Shown here: one piece after another, positions 20,190 to 31,427 of the stretch | How the letters are laid out: every line of letters begins with the position of its first letter | Position numbering within the stretch: position 1 is the first letter of the stretch | Assembly (NCBI GenBank): GCA_905116865.2 | Contig: CAJHNH020000843.1 | Location: forward strand, 10,001-74,000 | Source of the DNA: Candidula unifasciata | Lineage: Eukaryota; Mollusca; Gastropoda; Stylommatophora; Geomitridae | Reading direction: 5' to 3' | DNA length: 64,000 nucleotides | Translations under genes and position numbers: made by a program | The notes under the pieces: generated by a model | What the model was told of the DNA's origin: nothing | The model's database searches: none | The model's input: only the letters and a program-made list of their open reading frames with translations

Positions 20190-21555
20190 CTAGAAGACGA
20201 TAGGTTTAACTATGTTTCCAGTTCACACATGTTATTGAGAGTTAATCCAAATTTCCTTGGCGCTGGCACGTGAGTCTGTCTGTGTGTGTGCGCTTGCATG
20301 CGTCCGGCCTGCACACTCCTTGTCATGCCACGGGGTTGTATTGATTGTTTACTTGACGTCGATTTCCTTGTCTGTACTGTTTGTCCGCGACGTGCTGGTG
20401 GCTGGGGCACATAAACGATTATGAAAAGTCTAGGGTTCTGCTGGTAGAAAGATCTAAGACCCTGTGAATACCACATCGATCTGCAATGTCTCCAGTGCTC
20501 TTCAATGTTTTGTAGCTAGACCATGATTCCAAGCGTATGTTGTTGAAAGAACAGTGATTTTTGTAGATGATGCTCTTGCACATAGATAAAAGAGAGGTCG
20601 GCAACAGTAATAGCTCAAATGCTTCTAGGGCAATCCCTGGTAAAGTTACTGGTCAAAGATGAACACGTATTGAATTGCCTGGGCCGAGTTGTTTGTTGGA
20701 CCATTACATGGATACTCAATGACCGGACTAAGTTAGTGGTTAGAGTACAATAGTGATCCTTGACTATCCTTGTTATGTTGGTGTTTGGACAACAGTTAGG
20801 ACAGTTAAAAGAGTTCAATGTCCGGGTTGTGTTTATGGACGAAACACAACAACAGTACCTAAATGACCAGCTGAAGCTGTGTGAATCTTGTCCATGCCCA
20901 CCCTTGAACCTTCTAGTCATATTTCATGTGGTACATTGCAGACCTGATAAGAAGAACCGTAATAATGGTTCCTCTTATTAAAAATTCTTTCTCCAAATAA
21001 GAATTCAATTCACAACACCCTGCAGTTGCTGCTCATTGAGGTAATAAACACTTTAAATTGGGAGTTGAAAATGGAAAAAAAGGACAGAGGATCATATTTA
21101 GACCATTTATTTAAATATTATTAGTTACACACAAAGTGGAGAAGAGCAAAATAATTAGGAGGGACAATATCCTTTTGTAGTGTTTATTAACGAAAGTTTG
21201 AAATCAATGAACAAACTCATTAATTATAGTCAAATATCTGTACTGCATTAGTCCTTTAATATTGGCCAATGTAACCAAAATTCTAAATTGCCTATAACTA
21301 ATTGATTAACTTTGTTAGTTGCAGGTAAATCAATTCAGAACAATGGTGTTAATTGAAACCATTAATTGATTTGGAATCCTCTTCCCTCCAACCCCTACAA
21401 CGCGGACCAAGAACCAACACTGCGAAAAGAAAGAAGTTATACTATTCCGTCCTCAGAATGTTGTAGCCCCATGTATCTTCACATGTTTTACATGCCAAAA
21501 TATGACCTTATCTATGTGTGTATATATAAATATATCTATATACAAATGTGTATAT
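20190..21555. other. Unassigned spacer
   Basis: About 1.4 kb without recognised elements. A plus-strand reading near 20545 (ERTVIFVDDALAHR) looks coding-like but stops at once and matches nothing that I can name with confidence. Confidence 0.35.
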
Positions 21556-21556
21556 A

Positions 21557-22508
21557 TACAAGGTCCGACAATTAAGTAATGAAACTGATTTTATTATGGC
21601 CAAGACAAAAATGTCATCTATGAAACAAAGCATGGAATCTAAAGAGGCAACATTCATCTATGATCTGGCAACTTTTCATCGCTGCCCGATAAGCAGACAA
21701 CAAACAAGCCGCCACTTTGTTGACCTAGTCAAAGGTGAATTATACGTAATCAGCACGGAGCAAAAAAGGTATCATAAAATTTGTTTAACACTCAGAAAAA
21801 TTGCCATTGAAATAGTTTAAATTATTACAACAAGGTTATGGGGATAATTGTTTACTTTGTGCACAAATTTTCAGGTGGTATTCAAGATTCAATAGTGGTG
21901 TGGAAATCATTACTAATGCACCTAGAGCTAGACGCCATATTTCGGTTCGTAATGATGAACATTGCAAAAGACAGAGAGCGAATACAAGAAGATCATTGTT
22001 TTACTGTGAGGATGATGGCTGATGAATCTGGTATTACTAGAGAGACCATTCATAATATTTAAGTGCAAGATTTTAGCAAGACAAAATTTGCTTGGCCGGT
22101 TTGTACCACATTCGTTGTCTGATGAATAAAAACATCAGCGGGTTAAGTACCCAAGAGACATCATCAAAACAAGAATTTTTGGCCAGAAAACAAGTGTGTG
22201 TTCTCAGCCTTCCACCCTATTTCTCAGATTTGTCTCCCTGTGATTATTTTCTATTTCCAAAAATAAAGCTACGATTGAAAGGACGCTTCTTTAACGATAT
22301 TGATGACATCCGAAGGGCCGTAACATCGACTACAAGGGCCATAACAAAAGAAGCACTACAGAGGTCGTTCTAGTGTTGTTAGATCGTGCCAGTTACTGTT
22401 CCAATGCACAAGGGGCTTACTTTGAATCAAATACAGGTTATATCTTCAACTATTGATTATTTAAATTTTTATGGAATTAGTCTCATTACTTAATTGTCGG
22501 ACCTTATA
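21557..22508 (+). mobile_element. Internally deleted mariner (Tc1/mariner) element with TA target duplication
   Basis: The left end 'aggtccgacaattaagtaat' (from 21561) and the right end (to about 22504) are inverted copies differing at one position over some 25 bases. With TA dinucleotides at 21557-21558 and 22507-22508 taken as the target duplication, the element is about 948 bases. Autonomous mariners are near 1.3 kb. The inside holds transposase remnants in three frames. It is therefore a defective copy that may once have been mobilised in trans through its still well-matched ends. Confidence 0.9.
21920..22376 (+). pseudogene. Mariner transposase remnant
   Basis: Pieces in order are ISVRNDEH (the linker after GRP), then in another frame ERIQEDHCFTVRMMADESG and ITRETIHNI (second helix-turn-helix region). 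After a frame change comes KTKFA..GRFVPHSLSDE. Finally, in the last frame, come LARKQVCVLSLPPYFSDLSP and CDYFLFPKIKLRLKGRFF, ending AITKEALQRSF. The final catalytic aspartate (the DL of YFSDLSP) is present. The segment carrying the first two catalytic aspartates is deleted between the SDE and LARKQ pieces, and the N-terminal DNA-binding domain is mostly unrecognisable. It is non-functional. Confidence 0.88.
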
Positions 22509-22545
22509 TATATTTATATGTATATATAAATGTACACACATATTT

Positions 22546-23052
22546 GAGGGAGACGATGTGGTCTAGCAGCTAGACGCTCGCCTGCTTTATATACTCATAC
22601 GTCCTTTTTAGGACGTAATTCTCTGTTATTTGAAGCCCCACTCTGGCTTTTGCCAGGGGCCGCAATATAAGCAGGCCATAAATAAGGCCAATTGTCTGAA
22701 CGCTGTTTCTGGGACCTCTCCACGGCGATCCTCATCCACGTGGTGGCACTTTGTGTCATCGGGTGTTTATCGCTTGTGTGATGTCCTGGTGGGGTAGAAA
22801 TTCATTCATTCATTCCTGCTGCTCGGAAAGTCCTGGGTTCGGGTCCTGACAGGGATCAGACTCTTTTCAAAACTGACCTTGACTTCCAGGTCAAGCCAGC
22901 CATTCCTGGGTACCAGGTACAGTCCTGGAAACCAAAGGCGGCCGACGTGATGCTGACCACATCACCCACCAAGCGCCGTGTGGTCTATAAAATATAGGTC
23001 TAGTTTTGTATATCCAATACGCCTAGAGATGTGGAAAAGGGTCCGTGGTTTT
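22546..23052 (+). mobile_element. SINE-A split by a nested Element-D
   Basis: The tRNA-like head starts 'gtggtctagcagctagac' and 'gctcgcctgct', is interrupted at 22587, and resumes at about 22815 as 'cctgctgctcggaaagtc' and 'ctgggttcgggtcctgac' (B-box region). The body continues 'cttgacttccaggtcaa', 'gccattcctgggtaccagg' and 'gctgaccacatcaccca', and ends 'tggaaaagggtc'. It is the best-preserved SINE-A in the window. Confidence 0.85.
22587..22814 (+). mobile_element. Element-D nested in SINE-A, with 6-bp target duplication
   Basis: A complete unit of 228 bases, flanked by CCTGCT at 22581-22586 and 22815-22820. It starts 'ttatatactcatacgtcc', contains the short hairpin 'gtcctttttaggac' and 'ctggcttttgccaggggcc', and ends 'gatgtcctggtggggtaga' plus (ATTC)n. 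The interrupted SINE gives an independent check on both boundaries, so this is the reference copy of Element-D. Confidence 0.88.
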
Positions 23053-23343
23053 CTTACACGTGTATGTAGACAAAGTTACACTGATGTGCCCTGCGCACCT
23101 AAAACAGCAGGTGACTTCACAACTATATGCTGTCCCAGTATACTAGTTTTTTTGTGGGAGCTTTTTTGGGAGGGGGTAGAAAGGGGGGGGGGGATGAGCT
23201 GGGTATTTGAGAGCACTTCTGCTGGATACAAATCATAAAAATAGCTGTTTAGGTAATCTAGCTTCAGTTTTAAAAGCAACATGTGAGTGGCCTAATAACT
23301 TCTCCTACACCTGTTACTCTTTCCATCTTTTTTTCCCATACAC

Positions 23344-23458
23344 CGAGTTGGCGTTTTAGGAGAACCAGATACTGAGTTGGCTTTTTACGAGAACCAGATA
23401 TTTATTGGCGTTTTACGAGAACCAGATATTCCGTTGGCATTTAACGAGAACCAGACGT
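23344..23458. repeat. Short tandem repeat, about 4 units
   Basis: Four units of about 27-30 bases of 'ttggcgttttacgagaacca' plus 'gatatt', with substitutions. Confidence 0.8.
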
Positions 23459-23574
23459 AGCCTTCACTGATAATTGTCACTCGAACTGTGTGAACAGATG
23501 GCAGCACAGCATGACGAAGCCCATGCCACACGGTCAATTACTTCGTTCTACGATTTTATTGTGAATTTATGTTG

Positions 23575-23606
23575 CTGAGGTGTGTATGTGTGAGTGTGTG
23601 TGTGTA

Positions 23607-23668
<62 letters not shown>
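23575..23668. repeat. (GT)n followed by (GA)n
   Basis: A TGTG run with interruptions to 23626, then about 21 GA units to 23668. Confidence 0.92.
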
Positions 23669-23670
<2 letters not shown>

Positions 23671-23931
23671 AATTATGGTGATGTTGTTTGTTTCTACAAT
23701 GTGATATTTTCGCAGTGTGGTATCTTCAGAATTAAAATAGGCTTCAGTACATCTCTAACACTTTTTATTATTTGATCTGACTGTATACTCTCAGAATGGA
23801 ATTCATCAATCATATGATTTTATCCTTTTATTTGTATCGCTGTTTGTGTCGTAATAGGTACAGGTTCTCTACAACATAGATGTGATTCGATTGGATTCGA
23901 TTCATAAGAAACAAAAAAAAAAAGGTTGCTT

Positions 23932-24185
23932 TATTAATATCCTACCCCAGCAAGGGAAATTTACAGGTCACGGAACAGTCTAATATTTCAGAGGGTGGTA
24001 GATAGGGTGCATGCAGTCGTGGGACGTAGGCTGCACTCTCTCGTGGGACGTTAGTGGGTTGGGGTTAGTGCCAGTTTTAGATCTTTTGGCGTCGTTTAAA
24101 GCATCAGAAAGCCGGCAAACCTAGTCTTACCACCCTAAAATATGTTGGACTGTCCTGTAACATCATCTGGGGTAGGATATTAATA
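23932..24185. mobile_element. MITE family 2, TTAA-flanked
   Basis: Perfect 19-bp inverted ends: 'tattaatatcctaccccag' at 23932-23950 and its complement at 24167-24185. The 254-base element has no open frame. The ends contain TTAA, which suggests a piggyBac-type TTAA duplication with a shorter inverted repeat starting TATCC. Related sequence occurs twice at 34.3-34.8 kb. Confidence 0.82.
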
Positions 24186-24345
24186 GAGAACCCCCAGAAA
24201 GTCAAACTTTCCCGGCGTTTAACTGTGTAGATGACCTGTTATATTGCAGAGGGGATCTTTGTGGATTAATTTGAGTTAAAAAATTCTTTGCGGCTTGTAT
24301 CATTTCTTGGAGCTAACATATTTTATTTGTCGCTTTTGTGGTCTG

Positions 24346-24620
24346 TGACAGCCGCCGTGGTGTAGCCGCTAGAAGCTCTCCCGCGGATGCAAAAGTCGTG
24401 AGTTCAAGTCTTGACGAAGCCCACACAAAAAATTCAAAAATAACCTTGGCTCCCAGGTCGACAGGGTCTCAAATAGGAACCAAGTAAAGTCATGGGAAGT
24501 AACGGCAACCAGCGTGATTTTGATCATGAAGTGCCGATTTGCCTATGAATTATAGATCCAGCCCTATATGCCCAAAACGCACGAAGCCGTGAAAAAAGTA
24601 ATATACTTTTACTTTAATTT
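24346..24620 (+). mobile_element. SINE-A copy
   Basis: Head 'gccgccgtggtgtagccgct' and 'gtgagttcaagtcttgac' give A and B boxes. The body has 'aaccttggctcccaggtcg', 'aagtaacggcaaccagcgtg' and 'gccctatatgcccaaaacgc', with the tail 'atacttttactttaat'. Diverged but full length. Confidence 0.78.
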
Positions 24621-24639
24621 GTGGTTTATGCTATTGCTG

Positions 24640-25064
24640 CCATAATCTATATGTTAATAATGAAGACTTGTTACAATGATACAGTATCACTTCACAAGTG
24701 CAGTCGTTAAGCGAACTCCTGAAAGTCCTAGCTGGATCTGCTACGGAGGTTCTACTTGTCCAAAAATATCGTAGATAAGCTAGCCATTTTGCGGAGAAAG
24801 ACGGAGCCATATCGAGTAACACTTGATGCAATGAAATCGATCAGTTTTAGACCAGTTTTGTTTTCAAAACTCGACCAGTGCACTGAGATAACATCTACAT
24901 TCGCCCCATGCTTATCCGACATGCTTGAGACAGCGGAAATGACATTTTGACACGAAGAACTCATCTCTCGTTTATCTTTGGCAGACGAAGGGTGTGAATA
25001 AGGCCATATTTATCATTTGCGAATGAGTGCAAAGCCAAATAGATCAACATTCACATATTTAAAT

Positions 25065-25069
<5 letters not shown>
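24640..25069. other. Unassigned spacer
   Basis: Overlapping short frames exist on both strands (24631-24964), but none has a recognisable motif. Confidence 0.3.
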
Positions 25070-25137
<68 letters not shown>

Positions 25138-25250
25138 GTGTGTGTGTGTAACTGTCTCTCTTTATGTGTGTGTGTGTGTGTGTCTATATGTTTCTATTTA
25201 TATCTATGTCTGTCTATATCTCTGTCTGTCTCTATTTCTCTATCTCTCTG
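25069..25250. repeat. (CT)n, (GT)n and degenerate (TCTG)n compound microsatellite
   Basis: A pure CT run to about 25133, then GT runs, then degenerate TCTG/TCTA repeats. A C tract of about 15 bases lies at 25260-25275. Confidence 0.92.
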
Positions 25251-25469
25251 GCCACCCCCACCCCCCCCCCCCCCCAATCCCCCCAACACGGGTTTTGACC
25301 ATCGAATGAAGTAAATAGTGAAATATTTAAAATTTTAGAAAATAGTTGAAACCAAACGCTCCTGAACAGTCCACTGCGATATGTACAAACAATCACGATC
25401 GTATTGCTTTATATGCAAGCTTAAACTGCTTCAGATTGTAATTATTTATAGAATGCTATATCTAGAGAC

Positions 25470-25702
25470 AGAAACCGTCGTGTTATAGCGACTAGACATT
25501 AGAACTCTGTCCCGAAGGCTGTGGGTTCAAATCCGCATCGAGGCAGTTTTTGTTTTTAACAACTACCTAGGATTTTCAGGTCGAATCAGGCTAAACTGGA
25601 AAACGGTCGGAGCCCTGTGAAGAAAAGGCGGCTGGCGTAATGTTTCCCATGTCACCCCTCGAACAAATATCAGTCTGGCATCATATGCCGATATGACGGG
25701 AC
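25470..25702 (+). mobile_element. SINE-A copy, 3' truncated
   Basis: Head 'ccgtcgtgttatagcgacta' and 'gtgggttcaaatccgc' keep the B-box region. The body has 'ggattttcaggtcgaatcag', 'aaggcggctggcgtaatg' and 'cccatgtcacccctcg'. The end runs into a G tract at 25708-25720. Confidence 0.75.
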
Positions 25703-25999
25703 GGAAGGGGGGGGGGGGGGGTCCTTCTTTATATCTATAAGCAACATAAGCATAACTTGACAACCAACGATTACAGTAAAACCTATTAATGTTGTGACAT
25801 GTGCATTCTGTACTTCTGGTGTATAGTGTAGGTCATGTAAATTAGGTTTGGGTGTATGAAGTTTGAAAAAGGGGGAATGATGGTGTTGTTTATTTTCGCT
25901 GAGAGCAGTTCTTTCTTTAAACACAATTATTACTGAACCGACATGAGTGTAAATTTTGTAAAACAATCAATATGTGTGTGAATGTGTGTGTTTGTATTA

Positions 26000-26030
26000 A
26001 TATATATATATTATATATATATCATATATA

Positions 26031-26075
<45 letters not shown>

Positions 26076-26078
26076 ATA
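26000..26078. repeat. (AT)n microsatellite
   Basis: TA/AT repeats with minor interruptions. The isoleucine/tyrosine frame is an artefact. Confidence 0.92.
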
Positions 26079-26239
26079 AAATCATATCATGTCTAGTGTA
26101 TATGTGTAGTGTGTTTGCCAAGATGCAATTTTTGCATTCGATGACTTTTCCAAGAGCAACAATAAAAGCATTGATAAATTGACGTTAATCTGTGATCTAT
26201 ATCTATACAACTTTTACATTACCAGAAAGTTCCGAAAAT

Positions 26240-27330
26240 AAAACAAACTAGAGCGCATACAGAACGAGGCTATGCGGGTCATTCTGGGTTGCACTAGACA
26301 CCCCAGTGGTGTGTATGCGATACATCCTTGGTTTGCCGACGCTTGCAGGTAGGCACAAGGTGATGCAGGCGAAGTCATATCTCAGGGTAGCTGCAGACAC
26401 AGACCACCCTCTGCCTGAAGTTCTGGGTGCAGTTAAGGGTCAGCGGCTGATAAGAGGGAGGTCATGAATGGCTCAGGCAGAAGACACAATCAGACAGGTT
26501 TGCATCCTTGAGAACATTAGGCGAGGAGAGGAGTGGGTCAAAGTGCCACCTGAACAGTCAGACTTGTGTAGAGCCATAATCACGCTGAGCCGGGAATGCA
26601 GAGACTGGCCAGCAGTTGCCACAGAGGTGGAAATTCAGATTCAAGATAATGCTCGCTCAGAGGATTTGATCATTTACACGGACGGTTCGGTGTCAAGAGG
26701 CAAAAGAAGTGCTTGGGGCTTCTTAGAAAAAGTTAATGGTCGACGTTTGGTGCAGGAGAGCCTAGCATATGATACCACAACACCCAGCTTAAGAATGGAG
26801 GTGGAGGCGGTCAATGCAGCTTTCCGCTGGCTAGGGAACACGACACACACACACACACATCGCGATTGTAACTGATTCAGAAAGCATGCTGAGGAAGATC
26901 AAAACAGGTATGCTTCGTGCAGAGTGGCATGCTTCGCTGCGGAGTATTGTCTGGATTTTTTCACCGGGGAACGCCGGTGTTGGGGAATGAACAGACGGAC
27001 AGATTGGCTGGCTCAGCACAACTTGGTGGAATACTGATACATGATAAGGCAGACGTGGTTAGTGCCTTGTGGGAGAGCGTGTACAGTTCGAAGGAGCAGA
27101 TCAATCACCTCAGTCTGGTGAGATTGATGCAGTGGAGAGTGACGAGAGGTTCTGGCAGATGCTCGAGGCTCAAAGGAAAGGCAAGCCGGACGTTTAATCA
27201 GAATGCTACTGGCACCATTAGTATCGGAACTCTTCGCTGGCTGCTGAAGATGGGGACGGGGTGCTCATGGAAATGCCCCGAGTGCTGTGATGTAGGTTCT
27301 TGAATCAAATCAAAATCAAATCTGAAAATA
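26240..27330 (+). pseudogene. LINE-3, longest copy: RT thumb, RNase H and C-terminus
   Basis: Reading starts at KLERIQNEAMRVILGCT, then after a frameshift gives VVCMRYILGLPTL and KSYLRVAADTDHPLPEVL, the region C-terminal to the RT catalytic core. A TGA at about 26464 replaces the usual tryptophan before MAQAEDTIRQVC. RNase H follows: YTDGSVSRGKRSAWGF, SLRMEVEAVNAAFRWLG, then VTDSESMLRKIKTG and GNEQTDRLAG. These supply the D-E-D-D catalytic set. A (CA)n run at 26843-26859 shifts the frame between the second and third. The C-terminus reads GSGRCSRLKGKASRTFNQ, then TLRWLLKMGTG and CPECCDVGS and stop at 27303, followed by an 'aatcaaatcaaaatc' tail. The copy is 5' truncated before the RT catalytic site and is inactive. 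Confidence 0.92.
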
Positions 27331-27589
27331 AAACTGGGAAGGTGTTTGCGACTTTGTGACTACGTTATAGTTTTGGCCTCTGATACATAATCCAATGTTC
27401 ATTCGTCCTCTGGAGATGAGAAAGTCTATCAATGCTAACTAACCCTGTTTCCTGTTAATTGAATGCATATCTAATTCAGTCCCACACAAAACACATTCTC
27501 TGATTTTGTATTTTAAGCAGCCGGTTCCTCCCTACTTATACGATTTTTTTCTGGACCGACTTGGCAGTACAGCCATGTGAGTTATTTGC

Positions 27590-27800
27590 ACGGCGGCCCA
27601 ATTCCGTTCTTGTTTTGCAATTGCTAGCTGCGCACTGCGGCAGAAAGGCTTGTTGATTGTCTGGTCTATGTTCTTGCTCTCTGATACTCACATGCACAAC
27701 CGTCTTCCACATCTGATTTATTTGATGCACACTGTTGGTTCCTCCCCTCTCGGACAGAACCATGTTGTCTCCAAGGGAAACGACTATTCTAATTTTGTTG
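27590..27800 (-). mobile_element. Element-E copy 4, minus strand
   Basis: The complement reads 'ctgtccgagaggggaggaac', 'caacagtgtgcatcaaat', 'aatcagatgtggaagacgg' and 'ttgtgcatgtgag', matching the Element-E core in reverse. The minus-strand 104-codon frame across it is not a gene. Confidence 0.55.
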
Positions 27801-27809
27801 GCCAGACCA

Positions 27810-28390
27810 TTGATAGGTAACTTATTTCGAAGATGACCTCGAACAAACATAGGAGCGATCGACCGAACGAACGAAGGAAGTTTCTTTCGAAAGGCTTACA
27901 AATTGAGCACGTAGACCCGTTTTACATTCTGTATTTTCAAACACTTATCTTTCTCATTGCTATTGTATTTTATATATCAAGCATATTGTGTCCATTAATC
28001 AAAATGTATAGAATGAATGTAAACATACAAAAGTATTGATAGCAAATGCAAACAGCCAGTAGACGTGCAGAGAGGTCTTGTCCAGAATACCCACTGGTCC
28101 TTGTGCATCTCTGCAACACTCAGTCGGTACAGCAACAAGAATCAACACACAGAGAGTAACAATGGTCGAAGGTATCAGTACAACGTTCCACGTTATCAAC
28201 AGAAAAGTTAGAACTATAGAAAAGTTAGAACTCAAACCGATATTTGTACTATCACCGTGAAGACTCTTTCAGCGAAGCGATGTCAGAAACTGTGGAAGCT
28301 AGAAGCGTTTGCTTTGGGCCGAGTGTTTTTACACCCCACCATCACAAAGAACGCATGACCTTCGTATCTCTTAAAATACGTTTAATTTTC
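27810..28390. other. Unassigned spacer
   Basis: Nothing recognised. Short frames overlap on both strands without motifs. Confidence 0.35.
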
Positions 28391-28391
28391 C

Positions 28392-28424
28392 GGTGTGGCT
28401 TCCGGGGCGCCAGATTAAAAATTA

Positions 28425-28465
<41 letters not shown>

Positions 28466-28735
28466 AAAAGAATAGATCTACTACCCTCTAAAAAGCAACT
28501 AATTGGGGATGTTTTTTTTTTTTTTTTTAAGTCGGAGTGCATCTGCCTGAGAGGCGAGAAACCAACAGTCTGCATACAAATAAGCCAGATCTTGAAACGA
28601 ATGTGCACACAAAACTCAGGTTGTGGAACAAGACGAAAGTACAAAAGTGGACGAACAACAGGAGCTTTCCATTGGAGTCTACAGCCGGTGAATGTAAGGA
28701 AAAGAGGAACAGAGAATGTGATCAATTCCTCTGCT
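28392..28735 (+). mobile_element. Element-E copy 5 with internal (CA)n
   Basis: 'cggtgtggcttccggggc' starts the copy, which is interrupted by (CA)n at 28429-28463 and a T tract at 28512-28528. 'cggagtgcatctgcctgag', 'ccaacagtctgcata', 'agccagatcttg', 'gaacaacaggagctttcca' and 'ctacagccggtg' follow in family order. It is the clearest copy of the core. Confidence 0.7.
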
Positions 28736-28799
28736 AAGATATTGAGATGAGACAGTAAACTAGCTACTAATGATAGCTTTTTATTAATTTATCTAGTAT

Positions 28800-29225
28800 T
28801 TGAAAAGAGGCTTGGGCCCAAATTATACCTACAAATTGATAATTGTAACCTTTTTTTTTTTTTTTTCTGTCCTATTATAAGAAGAGAAAAACACTGAAAC
28901 ACAGTATAAGAACTAGAATAATATGTAGGAGGAAAAAAAAGGGGGGGGGGTGGGGTAGAAGAGAAAGACATCCAGTGAACATTCTCGACAACCTGTTGTT
29001 ACAGCATATGTAATGGATATTCTTATGAGGGTGCGTATACATTCATCTGCTTGTCGTCTGACACCCATCGATGAAGTCACAAAAAACGTTGTTTAACAAA
29101 AGTGTAATACAGAGCTTTCAGAGTTAATGTAGTGGTCGTGTAGGGGTCTGTGTTTTGTCCCGATGACTGTTTCCTCGCTCTAAATTATATTCCCCGTTCC
29201 TTTATTCTCTTTCACAACAGCCTTG
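28800..29225. other. Unassigned spacer
   Basis: T tract at 28852-28866 and an A/G tract at 28934-28950. No gene seen. Confidence 0.4.
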
Positions 29226-29571
29226 CGGTGTAGCTTTCAACTACTTTGTTGTCTCGGATTACAAAGGCTGAGCAAAGCCGAGTTAGCCGTTATTACATCA
29301 TGACCACCACAATAAAAGCCGTCCTGTCCTTCTTCTCTTCCTCTCTGTTCCCTGTTTATTATAAAAGCGCATCCATCTCATTGATACGTTCAAACTCAGT
29401 TGACACTTTCACATCTGACCAGTTCAACAACACTGAAGGCTTTCAGCACTTGAAATGATATATATTGTTAGAGATTTCGAAACTGACTGAAAGCATGATC
29501 GCTCGTGGCAGTCTAGAAAGATCATTGATGTTGATGATGATGATGTTTATAAGTAAGTATATACTTTATTG

Positions 29572-29856
29572 CGGAGTCTGTGGCTTAGACTTTGTGAGTC
29601 TGACTCGTAATTCCAACGTACCGACATCAAAACTCACTGCTGGTTGCGTGGATTTTTATCATGGCATGGGGCGTCGCAGGTTGACCCAGCCTAAAACGGG
29701 TACTACGATGTATGTCCTGAGGAAGCAAAGACGACTGGCGTAATGCTGACCACATTACCCATCTAGTGCTGATTGGTCTGTAGAAATATGGGTGCTCTTA
29801 ACAAATGCCTGATGCCCCTAAAAGGCGTGAATAGGGGTCTTTACTTTTTAATTTAG
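29572..29856 (+). mobile_element. SINE-A variant with 'gctggttgcgtgg' segment
   Basis: After a weak head, the copy shows 'ctgctggttgcgtggat', 'tttatcatggcatggg', 'gcgtcgcaggttgacccag', 'gctgaccacattaccca' and 'gtgctgattggtctgt', ending 'aggggtctttacttttt'. This subfamily also occurs at 31.2 and 32.0 kb. Confidence 0.72.
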
Positions 29857-29999
29857 TATATATACTTTACTGCACCCTGAAACAATTGACACCAGAAAAT
29901 CACTATTCAATAAATCATTTTTGTTTAGTCAGCATTGTTTTGTTAGTGCCAGACGTTGACATTAACAAGAGAAAAACAAAAAACCGAAACAACAGAAAT

Positions 30000-30345
30000 G
30001 CAATGTCTACGGCGAATCCTAATTATAGCTAGAAGAGACATGATCAGAAAAAGTAATTTTAGAAAAAAAAGCTGGGACAGAACCAGTATTAAACTACATC
30101 AAGAGACATCTGATAGGTGGTTCGGACACATGTAAAAACTATCACCAGACAGTGCACCACAGAGAGCCTATCACTTAGATATAATTTAAGCAGAACCAGA
30201 GGCCGTCCACGGAAGCGATGGATAGATGGAATATCCCAAACCATGAATCCCAGCAGCAACGTAGCACATACCAAAGGCTCTCGCCCGATGCCTCTTTAAA
30301 ACCTGACGCTGAGAGGAGTAACAAGACTAGACAGGATGAAGAGGA
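30000..30345 (+). pseudogene. LINE-2 C-terminal remnant
   Basis: Plus-strand pieces are QCLRRILIIARRDMIRK, RWFGHM (then a stop), LSPDSAPQRAYHL and, after a frame change, YNLSRTRGRPRKRWIDGISQT. The last motif is the hallmark of LINE-2 C-termini. Stops and at least one frameshift show inactivity. It is followed by a (GT)n/(GC)n run. Confidence 0.82.
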
Positions 30346-30356
30346 TATACTTTACA

Positions 30357-30400
30357 TGTGTGTGTGTGTGTGTGCGCGCGCGCGCGCGTGTGTGTGTGCT
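30357..30400. repeat. (GT)n-(GC)n-(GT)n microsatellite
   Basis: A TG run, an 8-unit alternating GC/CG core with Z-DNA potential, then TG again. Confidence 0.9.
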
Positions 30401-30401
30401 T

Positions 30402-31160
30402 GAACTAGTGGCTTTTAGTCTACGATACGAGAGTTGCAAGGAGAAGTAGTTTGAAAATGAATGAAATATGCCCAAAGACAGCCATAGATGTAGATATTTT
30501 CTGCTGTAAATTTTCACTCTGAAAACTACATTTTTTCTTTATTACAGATTTAAGAGTCGTTCGGTTTGCATGTTAATTTAATTGTCTGCTGTTTTCGATC
30601 AGTCGATCCACTAGCTAGCTATACAGATATGCCATATATTTCTTTTGTCCAAAGGTCCCAATAGACAGCCACCATTTGTAGCATGATTAGATCTGAGAAG
30701 TCTCTGGCTATTTCGGGAAAGCGTCAGGAAAGGTTCTCTTCCTGAAGACTAAATTAGTGTCCAGACCGTGTACATCCGGTCAGGGGAATTAATCTTTGCC
30801 TGAAAAGTATATTAACGAAAGCACGTACTGATTAATCCGTGTGGACGTCTATGCCGAGTCTTGTTTCCTGGACGTAGGAATGTCTCCTTCTGTGGACCAT
30901 ATGCTATTCTCTTTGTGTTCTCACTTATTCTTTCAAGAAACAGCGAAGGTTGAGATCTGTAACAATCAACCTTTACTGTGAAGCCGACACATGACTGTTT
31001 ATTCTTTTGAATATGTCGGGTTCTATTGTGAGTATTATGGTTTTAAAAAGTAAATAAACAGTAAATTTTGTTTCCATCACAGTGGGGCTTAGGTTTATAC
31101 TACTACATCTAGGAGGGAGGGGGAAACAAATAATCTACACTTTTCATTCTACAATTTATT
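30402..31160. other. Unassigned spacer
   Basis: No gene or named repeat seen in about 750 bases. Confidence 0.35.
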
Positions 31161-31164
31161 TACA

Positions 31165-31365
31165 TGAAGCAAGGGTTTCACTCGTATATTTTTATCATGG
31201 TACGTGGCATCGCGAGTCGGCCAGCCTTAAATGAATACTAGGATGTATGTCCTGGTGAAGTAAAGACGGCCAGCAAGTGCCGATTGGTCCGTAAAAATAT
31301 GGGTGCTTTTCCCATACGCCTGATGCGCCTAAAGGCGTAAAAAAGGGATCTTTACTTTACTGTGG
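31165..31365 (+). mobile_element. SINE-A variant, 5' truncated
   Basis: 'tatttttatcatggtacg', 'gtatgtcctggtgaagtaaa', 'gtgccgattggtccg' and the tail 'gggatctttactttactg'. The 'gaccacattaccca' core is deleted. Confidence 0.7.
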
Positions 31366-31427
31366 TTTTACTATGCACCATAATTTTTTTTTTAAAGTAT
31401 AATCTCCACCCTTACCATCTTTGTAAT

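Noticed and set aside
20545..20600. Coding-like ERTVIFVDDALAHR reading
   Set aside because: Stops immediately on both sides and no neighbouring conserved motif could be found.
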